DNA of 64,000 nt from the NCBI GenBank assembly GCA_902728285.1, contig CACVBU010001102.1:1754335-1818334 (forward strand), written 5' to 3'. The stretch comes from Clytia hemisphaerica. Its lineage: Eukaryota; Cnidaria; Hydrozoa; Leptothecata; Clytiidae. Below, piece by piece: positions 23,012 through 35,200 of the stretch (the first letter of the stretch is position 1; every line of letters starts with the position of its first letter). The translations under genes were made by a program, and so were the position numbers. The notes beneath the pieces were generated by a model that saw only the letters and a program-made list of their open reading frames with translations, did not search any database and was not told the origin of the DNA.

Positions 23012-23464
23012 CCAGCAGACCCCGCGCTCGATAGGATCGATCATCGGAACGGCTCGATGACGGATCGATATGTGATCGATGGATTACTTAACGATCCGGA
23101 TAGGAGATCGATAGAGGATCGATACTCAAGATTTTTTTAAGCTTATGATTAGTTATCGATTATTTATTGATCTATCATCGATCTTTTATCGATCTCGATT
23201 TACGATCGATAACAAATCGATTGACGATCGATGACGAATCGATTAACGATCGATGACGAATCGATTAACGATCGATGACAAATCGATATACTCGATTGAA
23301 ATAGTAGCTCGATAATGGATCAACGAAGGATCGATACTCAAGACTTTTTAATGGCTGAATCTTCCATCGATCTCCTATCCGGATCGTTAAGTAATCCATC
23401 GATCACATATCGATCCGTCATCGAGCCGTTCCAATGATCGATCCTATCGAGCGCGGGGGTCTGG
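23012..23464. mobile_element. 453-bp TIR element built of GATCGAT words
   Basis: Terminal inverted repeats of about 95 bp begin CAGACCCCGCGCTCGATAGG and are almost identical at the two ends. More than 20 GATCGAT/ATCGATC words fill the element. ATACAG precedes (23006-23011) and follows (23465-23470), a possible 6-bp target duplication. No coding capacity. Confidence 0.85.
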
Positions 23465-23506
23465 ATACAGACAATTTAATAACAAATTTACCCAAAATGA
23501 GAAAAT

Positions 23507-26500
23507 GACCCACGGCATGGCCCGAACATGTTCGGGCCTGTTCGGACCATGCTCGGGCCTGTTCGGACCATGCTCGGGCCACAAAAAAGTATTATTGAAG
23601 CGGCCCGAACATTTTGTTCGGACCATGTTCGGGCCATGTATTTACAATTGATACGGATTTGCTTGGGCTAGGGTGGGGCGTCAAATGTCAAAGTCAGAAA
23701 ATTCAACATGTAGTGTTTTTTTATGAAAATTTAACCTATTGTGAGGCATTCTGCACAATTTTTAAGGTCAGAAGTCCAAAATTGGCCGAACCCCCCTGGG
23801 GGTACTGATTCGCACTACAGGCAAAAACTGGAAAAAATGGCATTTTCATTTGTCAAAACTATTTCAAATCTTATTTTTTTCATTTGCTGTACTAAATTTT
23901 ATGAAGAAACAACAAAATAATCATATTGGGTTGAAAATTGTGCCCATTGGAACCCTAAACGAGCCGTTTTAAGCCAATTTTGGGTAGCAAAATGCTTTTT
24001 AAGGCCAATTTTGCAAGTTCATAAACTTTAAACTGATTAATTTACATGTCTGAAATTTTCAGAAATGGAAGTCTTCAATAAAGTCTTTAAGCAAAATGAA
24101 TTTCAAGTTTTTCACTTTTTTCATAAATTCATAATGCAATGGCGTTTCCAAAAATCGCTTTTTAGCAAAAACAAATTATATTTATCAAAAAATAGCATTT
24201 TTTAAGGCAAGCTTCTACAGTTGAGTTGAGTTTAAATGCTGACTGAAATTTTTTTTGTAGTGATAGTATTCTGGAGATACAGTACTCCAGGAAAATCTGG
24301 GAAAATCAAAATCATTTGGGTCTGGGATGTGTCTATGTGTATATTTTTTCATACCCAAATGCCAAACCCAGATGACTTTGATTTTCCTGCAGTATTTCCA
24401 GAACTCTATCACTGCAAGAAAATTCGGGCCCATGTCTATTGTCGTTTTAGAGATTTTTCAGTCCAAATTTGGGTTTTTGCCTGAAAAATGGCTCTTAGCA
24501 GGGATTTTATTTCCAAAATGGCGGACATATGTGACTCCCCAAGCGATTTTAAGTACATGAAAAGCCGATCAGCCCAAAGACCGTACTTTCTTTTACCGGT
24601 CCGTGACCGGCTTTTCAGGCTTCGGCATAAGAAAAAAGATGACGTGCGATCGTCGCACGCCTAGATTAAAATTTTGAGCAATTTAGGCGTGCGATGGCGT
24701 GTGAACGTTTTAAAGTAAAATTAGTTATTTTATCTCTCATTAGAAGGTGAGACAAGGTATAAAAGATACATTTTATATAATTTTAAGAGTTTACATAGAA
24801 GCTTTCTTATATCAAAGATTGAATCAAACAGAAAAAACAGGAAAAAGCGTTTTCATAAGAAATCAGATTAAAAAAGTGTTTCTCTTTGCGATATAAAGTA
24901 AAATCCCCATCCCCACTGAATCTTCTGACTTGAAAACAAAAGAATTGAAATCCCCAGCAATAAAGAGTATGGGATTATTAATCCCTGTCGAGTTTTAGTG
25001 CGTTATTTTTACCCCCACTGGCTGAAAAAATCCCACCGGGTCTGTGAGTAGGGGGTGTCTTTAAAAAGATCGATAGTGATACAGGGGAGAGTTGGTGCAC
25101 ATTGAACAATATTAATTAAATATGCAAAAGTTGTTTATCAAAACACTTTATTAAACAATTACATTCCTCTCTCTTTGAAATTCAAAAGAGAAGATAAATG
25201 TCTATAGACTTGTACTCGTTACTTGTTACTAAAGATAATAAACATGTGCAATGAACCGAACATTTGTTATGACGTAAAAAGCGTGGAAAGATTGAGAAAG
25301 AAACTTTCTTTTTTAAAGAAGTTTTTCTGCACGTGCGATGCATCACACGCCTGAATTGATTTTACATATTTTACTAGTGCGATGAATCGCACGCCTCAGT
25401 GCCTTTGGGGCGTGTGTAAAATAAAGAACAAAGTTGGTAAAATAGAAGAGGGTTAAACAGGGGGTCAAACTGAAGTAGGGGTAACTTATAGTTTCGAAAG
25501 TCACAAGAAATACCGAGAATAAAAAGGAGGTCAAAGAGAGACAGGGGTGCCTTTCTGTTACGAGAGAAATCAAAATTGGAGGAGGTCACGAAGAGGAGGT
25601 CAAATTGAGACAGGGGCATGTGTTTAGTCAGAGAGGAGACGCAATAATTTATAGAAGAAGTCAAACAGAGGCAGGGGTGTCTTTTTTTACAAGGAAAACT
25701 GAGGAAAATAAAATTAGAGGAAGTCGTACTGGGGCAGGGAGTCTTTTCGTTAAAACAAAAGAGTAAAAACAAAATAAATTGTGCACAAAAATAAAGACCA
25801 CAAAGCAAAGACAAGGAACGGTCTTACTTCAGAAATTATGGCTTATAATATAAAAACAGGCTCTTTTTTTGGGTCAGATCTTTTATTACAGTTGTCTAAT
25901 TTTATTAAAAGGTAACATAATTCAGTTCTTTAATTTTATCTTTATGAATGAAAGCAAGAAAGAAAGAAAGAAAGAACTCAAAAAAAGTGTTAAAACAATT
26001 AAACTTTTGGAGATTGTTCGTCAATGAAGCTTCCAAAAAGTTTGTTTTGTTTCTTTCGTTGCCGGCAAACGCATTGACCGGTTATTTTACCGGACTTTAG
26101 CCCGATCGGCTGCGGCTGGCCGTGGCCGCAAAAAACAGAGGCCGCTTAGAAAGCCGCTTTAAAGTGAAACGAGAGTGGCTGATCTATAGCCGATAAAAAA
26201 AGAGGCGAGACCGGTAAAAGTAAAATCTAGGCCGCTAAAAAGCCGCTTTTCTACCGCATTTTGGCCGATCGGTCTGGACCGGTCTTTTCAGGTACTTAAA
26301 ATCGCTTGGGGAGTCACACATACGCATCCCAGACCCAAATGATTTTGATTTTCCTGGAGTATCTCCAAAATACTATCACTGCAAAAAAAAATTCAGTCAG
26401 CATTTAAACTCAGTTTGTAGAAGCTTGCCTTAAAAAATGCTATTTTTTGATAAATATATTTTTTTTTTTGCTAAAAAGCGATTTTTGAAAACGCCATTAC

Positions 26501-27437
26501 GAATTTTTGAAAAAAGTGAAAAACTTGAAATTCATTTTGCTTAAAGACTTTATTGAAGACTTCCATCTCTGAAAATTTCAGACATGTAAATTAATCAGTT
26601 TAAAGTTTATGAACTTGCAAAATTGGCCTTAAAAAGCATTTTGCTACCTAAAATTGGCTTAAAACGGCTCGTTTAGGGTTCCAATAGGCACAATTTTCAA
26701 CCCAATATGATTATTTTGTTGTTTCTTCATAAAATTTAGGCCTGAAAAGTCCAGAAAATGCCATTTTTTCCAATTTTTGCCTGTAGTGCGAATCCGTACC
26801 CCCAGGGGGGTTCGGCCAATTTTGGACTTCTGACCTTAAAAATTGTGCAGAATGCCTCACAATATAGGTTAAATTTTCATTAAAAAAAACACTACATCTT
26901 GAATTTTTTGACTTTGCCCCAAAAATGGCTGTTGACGCCCTACCCTACTTGGGCCATGTTTATCATCATCCATTGTTAAATATTTTCATTAGACAAATTC
27001 AAAGTTCCAAATACCAGTTTGATTCACAAAGTTGTATAACAGTACAAAAAACGATCCAGAAAAATTCTGCTTCGAATAGGAGAAGACCACGAGAAAAGGG
27101 AACGGGATACATAAAGAATAAAAAGAAGACCATATTATGTAAGATTCAAATCATTCTTTTTAATAATTTTCCTAACTTAATTGGAAAATAGATGATTAAC
27201 TTTTATATTTGAACAATATATATTTGAATAAAGATGAAGATTTTTAAATTTGTTTGCTAAAATAAGGAATTTAAAATATATAAATATTGGGTCCTGAAAT
27301 TAATTACACGCGCGATCGTAGCAAGTTTTAAAAAATCTGGCCCGAACATGGTCGGAAACTGCGCGGGCCCGCGCGGGCCATTTTTAAAAAGTATATTAAT
27401 CAAGAGGCCCAAACATGTTCGGGCCATGCCGTGGGTC
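23507..27437. mobile_element. 3.9-kb giant foldback element
   Basis: The outer ends GACCCACGGCATGGCCCGAA and its complement at 27418-27437 open arms of about 1.1 kb (23507-24571 and 26281-27437). These match strongly, for example CCCCCAGGGGGGTTCGGCC, GGTCAGAAGTCCAAAATTGG and CCCCAAGCGATTTTAAGTAC. The outermost 150 bp carry several GGCCCGAACATG/CATGTTCGGGCC words. The core (24572-26280) holds further iterated inverted words, GTGCGATGNATCGCACGCC (24634-25400) and GGCCGCTTAGAAAGCCGC with ACCGGTC (24590 and 26070-26290), plus a tandem repeat. No transposase is seen. Confidence 0.85.
25440..25760. repeat. degenerate ~60-bp tandem repeat
   Basis: About five units carrying GAGGTCAAA-GAGACAGGGGTG follow one another. 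They create a 146-codon open frame on the minus strand (25374-25814) whose repeated PLSQFDLLF-like peptide is explained by the repeat, not by a gene. Confidence 0.65.
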
Positions 27438-27439
27438 GT

Positions 27440-27926
27440 CTTCTAATTGCACGCTTAAAATTCCGAGATTTAAACGCGTAATTGCACGGCTATCAAATTT
27501 TAAGGTTTTTAAAAGTGTTTTTACCTATCAATTTCATGTTCCAAATAATCTTAATCAGTATTATAATCATTGCTTACATTGAGATACATCATTTACAAGC
27601 TATTAGAAAAGAAATGAAAACACTTTTCGTTTGTGCGAGTTCAAAATAGACGATTTTCCTCGAGTTTTCTCGGAAAAAATCTGGAATGCTTGGTCAATTT
27701 TACGCAAAATTTTACGAAGATTCCAATTCAAAAATCAGTTTTTGTCCGTTTGACCATGATTCCATCCATTTTTTAAAAAAGTAAGCCCCACTATATTGCT
27801 CAAGCTTCTTCAAGCAGGGCGGAAAATTAAGCGTGCAATTGCACATGGGTGGACTCGGTCGGACTATGATAAGCGCGCATTTACAAGTTTACGCCTGTGG
27901 ACTGGAAGTTAGCGTGCAATTAGAAG
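27440..27926. mobile_element. 487-bp TIR element with AATTGCACG words
   Basis: CTTCTAATTGCACGCT (27440) and AGCGTGCAATTAGAAG (27911) are perfect 16-bp inverted ends. GTAATTGCACGG, GCGTGCAATTGCAC and ACGCGTAATT recur inside. It directly abuts the giant foldback. No coding content. Confidence 0.7.
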
Positions 27927-27940
27927 GATTTCTCAGACTG

Positions 27941-28477
27941 AAATAGGAACAAATTTCTTGATTTCTAAAATACTCCTATCTTATATAGGCATATTTTTTA
28001 TTCTAAGCTAGGAACATTTTCTTTCTTCTCCAAATTTTTCATTTCAAAACAAAGTCGCATGTTCAAGTTATGACTAATAGATGTAATAGCACAAAGTGGT
28101 TTCTTTTTCCAAAAATCAGCACTTTTGGTGGATGGAAGGGCGGGAAATCTTAGCTTTTGTAAAAAATATCTTAAATAGGAACATTTTAAGGCTCTCTTTA
28201 CTAAAAAGCTGTGTAAATAGACCGTTAATAAGCAGTGGAATCTGCCTGGAAACTTTAAAATGCAATAATTCAATACTGCATTGATGATTCTTTCTGAAAT
28301 TTAGAACACAGTTAGAAAATACCTAAATGAAAACATAGATAATAATTGATACATCCAATTTTTTTAGTTTAAGTGTAAAATAGAAATCTCTAAAATATTC
28401 TAACCTAGAGAATAAAAAATATGCCTTAAGTGCCAGATGAGAGTATTATGTGAAATCAAAAAATTTGTTCCTATTTA
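27941..28477. mobile_element. AATAGGAAC inverted-repeat segment
   Basis: AAATAGGAACAAATTT at 27941 is inverted at 28462-28477, and a longer imperfect pairing includes ATGCC/GGCAT and GAATAAAAAATAT. TAGGAACA(T/A)TTT recurs at 28010 and 28170. The right arm continues into the outer end at 28480-28495, so this may be the inner part of that frame rather than an independent insertion. Confidence 0.6.
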
Positions 28478-28877
28478 GGCGGTTAATCCTGACTGGTAAA
28501 AGGTGTTAGGCCACACAAAACAGGCTAGCTCTAAACTAAAGCTCTCAAACAGTATCTAATAACATGAAAACCAGAATATGATTCTTCAAAGGGAATCAAA
28601 ACTATAAAGTGCACTTACATGTTACAAACATCAATATGTCAGATCTAAATTTTAAAAGTTATCTTTTATCATAAACAAAGCAAATAGTACACTACTCCGA
28701 GTTTCATGCTTACTGCACTTGTCAAATGTACAATAAATAAAATGAATCTGTTTTGAAATTCTCATTTAAAAAGCTAAAAAACGTTAAAAAGTTGAAATAA
28801 TTGGTGCGATAAAAAATTGATGTGCGTATAAAAGGGTAATAAAAGGTAGATAAAAGGAATGCATAAAAATTCTATCA

Positions 28878-29345
28878 TTAGTCCGGTGGGACTGCTTTGA
28901 AGTTTTTCAGTAGAAATTTATTTAAATGACGGCATTTTGATACTAATTCCGAACGTTTATTAATCAGGTCAAGTTCTGACGTTATAATGTGATATTTCTC
29001 TGTCAGGCACAAATTACATCGTTTTGAGTCATTTACATAAGGACGGGAGGGTCAATTATTTCCCAGTTCAATTTAGGAGAGATATCCTTCAATTGGAGGT
29101 CCCACACGTAGTTCGAAAGTTCGGTTGATTTCTTCTTGTCTTCATTCCTGAACGTATGTTTGTGGCCATACCAACGTTGTTTGAAGGAATTGGCAGTTAA
29201 ACCAATCTAGTGTTTGCCTTCCTCGGTATCAACTTTTTTGACGTTACACTTGTAGATAACTTCTTTTTCTAAACAATTTCCGCTCAATGGACACTCTTTC
29301 TTCTTTCTGCAGTTGCACAATTTTTCGTTTTCATTATTTGTATCT
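28878..29345 (-). pseudogene. Penelope-like element fragment: GIY-YIG endonuclease end
   Basis: Read on the minus strand, 29345 to 28878 encodes the C-terminus of a Penelope-like retroelement: the zinc-finger-like CNCRKKKECPLSGNC, then VIYKCNV (the GIY strand), IGLTANSFKQRWYGHKHTF (the YIG strand and catalytic Arg helix), TELSNYVWDLQ with W-E-I-I, and after a frameshift [12 protein letters not shown] and [17 protein letters not shown], ending at a stop (28878-28880). The reverse transcriptase is missing apart from eroded sequence to about 29530. It is dead: the Tyr of the YIG motif is replaced by TAG (complement of 29207-29209), and a frame shift lies near 29040. Family assignment rests on the motif order. 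Confidence 0.85.
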
Positions 29346-30526
29346 ACTTTGTCAGATCTAACAAAATTAATAACGGCACTGTCATCATTGACAATAAAAC
29401 AAAGGATTTTCTGTCAAGAGTCAATTGTAAACATTCCAACAACTGCAAAACGCCCACGCGGGTGAAAAACTTTAATCTGTCAATCATCTTCTCAAGCAAA
29501 GAGTACACAAAGCGATTCTAGCTTTACGATAGTGCTGCACGGATCATCATTGGACAGTATTCAATGATCATTATCCCTTTATTTTCATTCCTAGAACTTT
29601 TGCAAAAAAAAGGTGGCGTTTTTTTGCAAACTTCAAAAAACTGATTTTTGGACTTTGGCTTAAGTGCTTGCGTGCAGCATAGGGTGCAAAGTCCAAATAT
29701 GCATTTCCTATAGTTTTGTATGAAGAGTTAGGTCTATACTGCAAAACATCAATTTGATTTATTATATTTATTTTAACTTAAGTACCGTGACATGATATCG
29801 GGTAACTTGCATCAGTTGAGACTAACATGCATAGCCCTCAAATGAAAGACCGGGCTGGTCATTGAAATACAAAGTTAAATCAAAACAAACCTGATTTACA
29901 AAGTTTGTGTGTTGTACTGTCAACTGCTCTAACTTGGGACTATCTGACAAAACATGGAACAGCAATTCGGCCAGCATTTCACCAAACCTCCAAAGTCATT
30001 TGATTTGAGTTAATGAACGGCGTATTAAAAAAATACTCCATTTCTCTTTCGCACCGAGTAGTAAAGAATAATCCTCTGAAATTAGCAGAATTGGCAGAAA
30101 TAAAAAACTTTTATTATGACATTCCCATGCTAGAGAAGCAAAAAAGTGAAAAAAGTACATGTAAATGAAAAACCTATGATTATCAAATGTGATTTTTGAA
30201 TTCCTCGCCCTTTTTCTGATAAACATTCAAAGTTTTCAGCCAATGTTTTCCTCTGTTTCCAGAAAAACTTGGTCAACAACGATTACAGGCTTTCTTTTAG
30301 TATAAACTGGAACGATGTATCATATATACATCGAAAAAACTGATAGAAAAAAATTAGAAGGGTTTAAAGTTCACAGGAAAATGAAAAATTTGGTTTGACG
30401 TCAACAAAAGTTTCATGACTTCTAGAGTTGCTAGCTACATAAACACGGAAAACAGCAGGCCTTTCATTTTCAATTTCCGAGAGATTTGATTTCTGCAATT
30501 TTTTTTTCCTGACCGACCAACCAATT
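29346..30526. other. intergenic; eroded Penelope sequence and a repeat copy
   Basis: 29346-29530 is probably eroded Penelope linker. 29912-30060 is a copy, in reverse, of the right half of the element at 14703-15207. Nothing else is recognised. Confidence 0.4.
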
Positions 30527-31829
30527 TTTGGACCTACCCCGGTGGGGTAGAGGTCCTATAAATTAACCGATGTCCGTCCGTTCGTCTGTTCGTCCGTCCG
30601 TCTGTTACCAGCTTTTCTCAGGATTGGCTCATTAGTTTTTTTTGATTTTTGGCACCATAATGCAAAATGGTAATGCCCAAAATGTGACGGAGCCCGATTT
30701 TCGAAAAAAATTTATTTCCGGCCGAAAATGCCGGAAATATGCCGGAAAAACCGGTTTTTGGCATTTTCTCAAGATTTCATCATTAGTTTTTTCTGATTTT
30801 TTGCACAAAGATGCGTATTAGCAATTCCCAAAACTTGGCCGAGTCCGATTTTTGAGAAAAAATTTTTTCCGGTCGAAAATGCCGGAAATATGCCGGAAAT
30901 CGCCATTTTTGCAGATTTTCATCGGACTTTTTCCTTATATTTCGTTGTTTTTTCACACAAAAACATTATTAATAGCAATGTCCACCATGAAGCATGGTTC
31001 AATCGTCAATAGAACTGAGTTTTGAAGCCGGAACTTTCTAAAAATCGCCGGTGCAGCCCATTTTCGCCGGAAAAACGGTATTTCTTGATTTTCTCGAGCT
31101 GTACTTTATATTTTTTTATGAAATTTTGCACACTGATGCAAAATGATAATACCTAAATTGTGACGGAGCCCGATTTTGGAAAAAAAAATTTTCCGGCCGA
31201 AAATGCCGGAAATATGCCGGAAAAACAGGTTTTTTGGCATTTTCTCGAGATTTTATCATTAGTTTTTTCTGATTTTTTGCTCAAAGATGCGTATTAACAA
31301 TGCCCAAAACATGGCCGAGTCTGATTTTTGAGAAAAAATTTTTTCCGGCCGAAAATGCCGGAAATATGCCGGAAAAACTGTTTTTTTGGTATTTTCTCGA
31401 GATTTTATCATTAGTTTTTGCTGATTTTTTGCTCAAAGATGCGTATTAACAATGCCCAAATCATTGTCGAGTCCGATTTTTGAGAAAAAGATTTTTCCGG
31501 CCGAAAATGCCGGAAATATGCCGGAAATCGCCGTTTTTGCAGATTTGAATAGGGCTTTTTCCATACACATCTTTGTTTTTTCACTTAAAAAAATTATTGA
31601 TAACAATGCCACCATCAAGCATGATTCAATTGTTAATAAAACTTTTGTAATTCTGCAACCGGAACTTTCTATTTCTTTTTTCCCTAAACCCCTCCCCCCC
31701 CCATCAACAATCAATGATGACATTTAATGCATTTTCGCTAAGCGCTATATTTTCTTAATGATTGTTTTTCTCCTTATTGCTATTTAAGTTTCATCATCAG
31801 GTAGGTCCATTCAGCATGTTGCTTGTTTT
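30527..31829 (+). mobile_element. 1.3-kb interspersed element with ~152-bp internal units (GGACCTACC family)
   Basis: It starts TTTTTGGACCTACC and ends GGTAGGTCCATTCAGCATGT followed by TGCTTGTTTT. The short termini are inverted (GGACCTACC/GGTAGGTCC). The body is a tandem array: GG(C/T)CGAAAATGCCGGAAAT recurs at 30720, 30871, 31195, 31347 and 31499, a period of about 152 bp, with the unit near 31020 diverged. Two further copies with identical start and end signatures lie at 49179-50098 and 62442-63172. A (GTCC)n-like run follows the left end. No protein; the transposon class is undetermined. Confidence 0.75.
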
Positions 31830-31952
31830 GCCTAAAAACAACGCAAACACAAGTTATTTATGATCAATGTTTGCCATATTGATAAAAAAAACAAAAAAAA
31901 CAACAACATTTAAAATTAGCAAAAGCTTTTCCAAGTTATTTGTGATTGTGGT

Positions 31953-32114
31953 CTTACGCACAAAACGAAAGTCTCGTGTTTCCAAGTAAAGCGAAAGGTT
32001 ATATTTTTACACTTTTCTTACACTACTGAGGATATGGCTAAACTTTCTCATTCTCAGGGAAACTTTCAGCTTTCTGCTCTTGTCGGAAACTTGGAAAAAA
32101 TAGCAGAAGGCCAG
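31953..32114 (+). other. NCBP1: probable 5' UTR exon of NCBP1
   Basis: AAGGCCAG|GTATGT at 32107-32120 is a good splice donor, and the next acceptor (TTTCAG, ending 32261) lies 12 bp before the NCBP1 start codon. The upstream limit (transcription start) is not visible; 31953 is only a guess. A short in-frame ATG in this exon at 32034 would be an upstream start that does not join the main frame convincingly. Confidence 0.45.
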
Positions 32115-32272
32115 GTATGTTCCCGGGAATATAAAGTTAAGCCGCCATCCTATATGTCAATAGGATATGGTACAATCTTTTATAATTTATCCAATCACAA
32201 ATTAAGAAAATCATTATGATGATGTTCTTTATTTTTTTAATCCTTTCTTGTGAAATTTCAGGGAAATAAAAA

Positions 32273-35200
32273 ATGTCAGATTATAGAAAGCGGTACAGAG
32301 ACTATGATTCTGATGGTAAGTTAGCACCTCTCAATCTTCGAACTAAGCTCTATATTAATGGTAAAGTTTTTATCAAATCCCTTTGAACTTTATTTACCAC
32401 AGCTAAAAAGTTGAATTATCACTCAGATAAGTTAGCATTTAAAAATATTATTATTTTCTTCTAACATCTACTTTTAGAATTTGTAATTCAAATTCTACTT
32501 GCATTATTTCTTTAGGATCTAGGGACAGGAAACGCCCTCGTTCCAATGCATCTCATAATGTTGATGTAGAGGACAGGTTAGAATCTCTTATCACTCGTGT
32601 TGGTGAAAAGGTAAACACTCTTCAATAATTTGGCTTATATTATGAGTGCCACTATAAAATGCTACAAAGGTTTTTTGAACAAAAAGATTATCATTTAATC
32701 AAGTCATTTTATGTTTAAAAATTGAATTAATAGTAAAAGATTCAATAGTAATAGTAATAAGAATAATAATTGTTGCTTAGCATGTCATAAGATTTGAATG
32801 TATATCAATCAAATTATCTATCATCAATAACAATCTGTTTAACCATTTTTTCGTAAATTCTGAATTTTTCAGAGTTCCTCATCATTGGAGAGTAACTTGG
32901 AAGGTCTTGCAAGTGTTCTTGAAGCAGACATGTCCAGTTACAAACAAAGAGTTCTTCAAATCTTGTGCACATGGTAAGTGTTGTACCTGAAGTTTTGACT
33001 TTATGGCTTGTCTTCACTTCTCAGTTGGTTTCAAAAATTTGGCGGATGCTGGTATTTCTCAGATTTGCCAGAAACACTACAATGTGCTTGATTACCCATG
33101 AGGTTTTACGCTTTTGTTTGGGGACCTTTTTTTGAACTTTTGATTTCAAATAATCGAATAAAATAATCATTCTTGACAGTTATTAAAATTTTTTATTGTT
33201 TTTAACTTTTCAGTGTGACAAATCTACCAGAAAAGGCAACAATTTATTCCACTCTTGTCGGCCTTTTGAATGAAAAGAGCTTTGACTTTGGAGCAGATGT
33301 AAGCTAAGATCCATGATTATTCTGATTTATTATACAAACCAAGCTATTCATCCCTTTGGATATTTTATGTTCCCTCGGTATTCTTTCTTATACATAAGTG
33401 AATGTACAGTGAATGAAATATACAGTAATAAAAGCCGAAATGGATTTTATGGTTTTTTGATATTCTTTTGAAATTCAAAATATACTGACCTCAACACAGG
33501 CACTTTCAAAACTTAAAATAGTGTCAATATTTTACACGGATAGCCTTGCAATCTAGGACTTTTAGACATGTCTTTCATTTGTTTTTATGGGGTTCACCAC
33601 CTACTGGCTTGGTTATAAACTGAACGGAACATTGTAAGGATAATGGGTGCTAATCAGGCAAGAACCCCTGGTTTGAGACGCTGGCATCCTCACAACACAA
33701 CCTTCCCCCTATAAATATGATTAACAAGTTACTTGAATACATTCAAAGAAATTACTTTCTACTTTTCAGTTTCTTGATATGTTGATGTCAAATCTGAAAG
33801 AAGTTATAAGCAATGGGAGATTCGAAAGGGGGAGACTGATGGTAAATTATAATTTTCTTTTCTGCACAATCTTTAAAGAAATAGAAAGCTGTGATTTTCC
33901 AAATATAAAAAAGATAGTGAGTAGAGCTTGTTACATAAAGATAAAAGGAACTGCGTATTTCTTCCCAATATCTTGCTTACGCATTCATCAGTTGATTAGT
34001 TGTTGTTGATAACTATCAAAACAAAATTCTACTTTTATTTAAAAAAGATTTAATATTCAATGCAGCTATGTTCAATATGCACACGTACATCTAACTTTTG
34101 GTGGTAATTTATTTGTCATCATTGATATTGAGCAAGCCTTTGTGTTATTTCTTTATTTTGTAGATTCGTTTTCTTTGTGATTTGATCAATTGTAATTTCC
34201 TTGTGGCGGCCTCGTTGATTTCATTTTTGGAAGGATTTGTAAATGTGGCCTTGGAACAAAACATTCCACAGGTAAAGTAATTTTAATCAAATTAACCAAT
34301 TAACTGTTTTATAGAATAATTTATTGACAATTTTCATAAATCTCAAAGATTAATTTCGACCTTTGCTTGTAGTTTGTCAGGTTTGGCTAGTTTTAGCTTT
34401 GGGGCTGTTGGTTAGCTATCTTATTTTAACAACTACTGCTTGACTTATTAAAGATCAGAAAAACTAATTTATATATTGCATATGAGGTAATTTTTGCATA
34501 ATTTATTTTCCAGGTTCGATCTGACTGGTTCATATTCACAATCTTATCATCACTGCCATGGGTGAGACATTTTTATGGTGGTATTTGTTGTTGATGGGGT
34601 TAATCATTTGGTCTGTACAGTACTTATTCGTCAAATTATGTTCAACATTTCTTAAAATTATGATTTGTCCTTGTATTCACATTGTAGTGTGGAAGGGAGC
34701 TTGCATCCAAAAAACCTAAAGAATTGGATCACCTTCTAGATGAAATTGAAATGTATTTAAGGTGAGAATTGTTATCCTTTTTACATAAGAAGAATAAGAG
34801 TATGGTATGGAATTCATAACCTTAATTGAAAGCACTATTAGTCTAAACAGGGATTTTTCTAAGCACTTCTTTATGTCTGTATACTCAATTCAAAATAGAA
34901 TACTTGTTTGTTGTATGCAATTAAAAATAACAAATCTTCCAGATATTAAAAAATTTCTGGGAGCGTCGCCCTCTGACGGGGATCATAAGATATGTTTTCT
35001 TTTTTTTAGGAGGAGAGACAAACTCCATGTGAAAGCTCTCCGTGTTTGGTCTTCCGATAAACCACATCCTCAAGAAGAGGTGATGAAAGTTTTTAATTAC
35101 GAATAAGATATTACCATCCTTTCATTCCAGGAGATACTCACTACGATAAATCTGTGTTGAATTATTATTAATAAGATACTTCTTGCTACAAATTTTGATG

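Larger units (their letters stand above)
22974..28495. mobile_element. 5.5-kb outer TIR frame holding nested elements
   Basis: CAGTCAGGATTAACCG at 22974 is inverted at 28480-28495, and both are followed inward by CCTAAA and AACAAATTT-like sequence once nested insertions are discounted. Inside lie, in order, the ATCGAT element (23012-23464), the giant foldback (23507-27437), an AATTGCACG element (27440-27926) and an AATAGGAAC segment (27941-28477). No flanking duplication was found, so the outer unit is less certain than its contents. Confidence 0.45.

Noticed and set aside
25374-25814. 146-codon minus-strand open frame with repeated PLSQFDLLF-like peptide
   Set aside because: It is generated by a ~60-bp tandem repeat in the core of the giant foldback; no domain, start context or splice signals.
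31433-31727. Overlapping 90-codon open frames on both strands
   Set aside because: They fall inside the tandem units of the GGACCTACC element and have no family features.
34807-35106. 99-codon frame starting at 34807
   Set aside because: Only its end (from 35010) is NCBP1 coding; the upstream part is intron.
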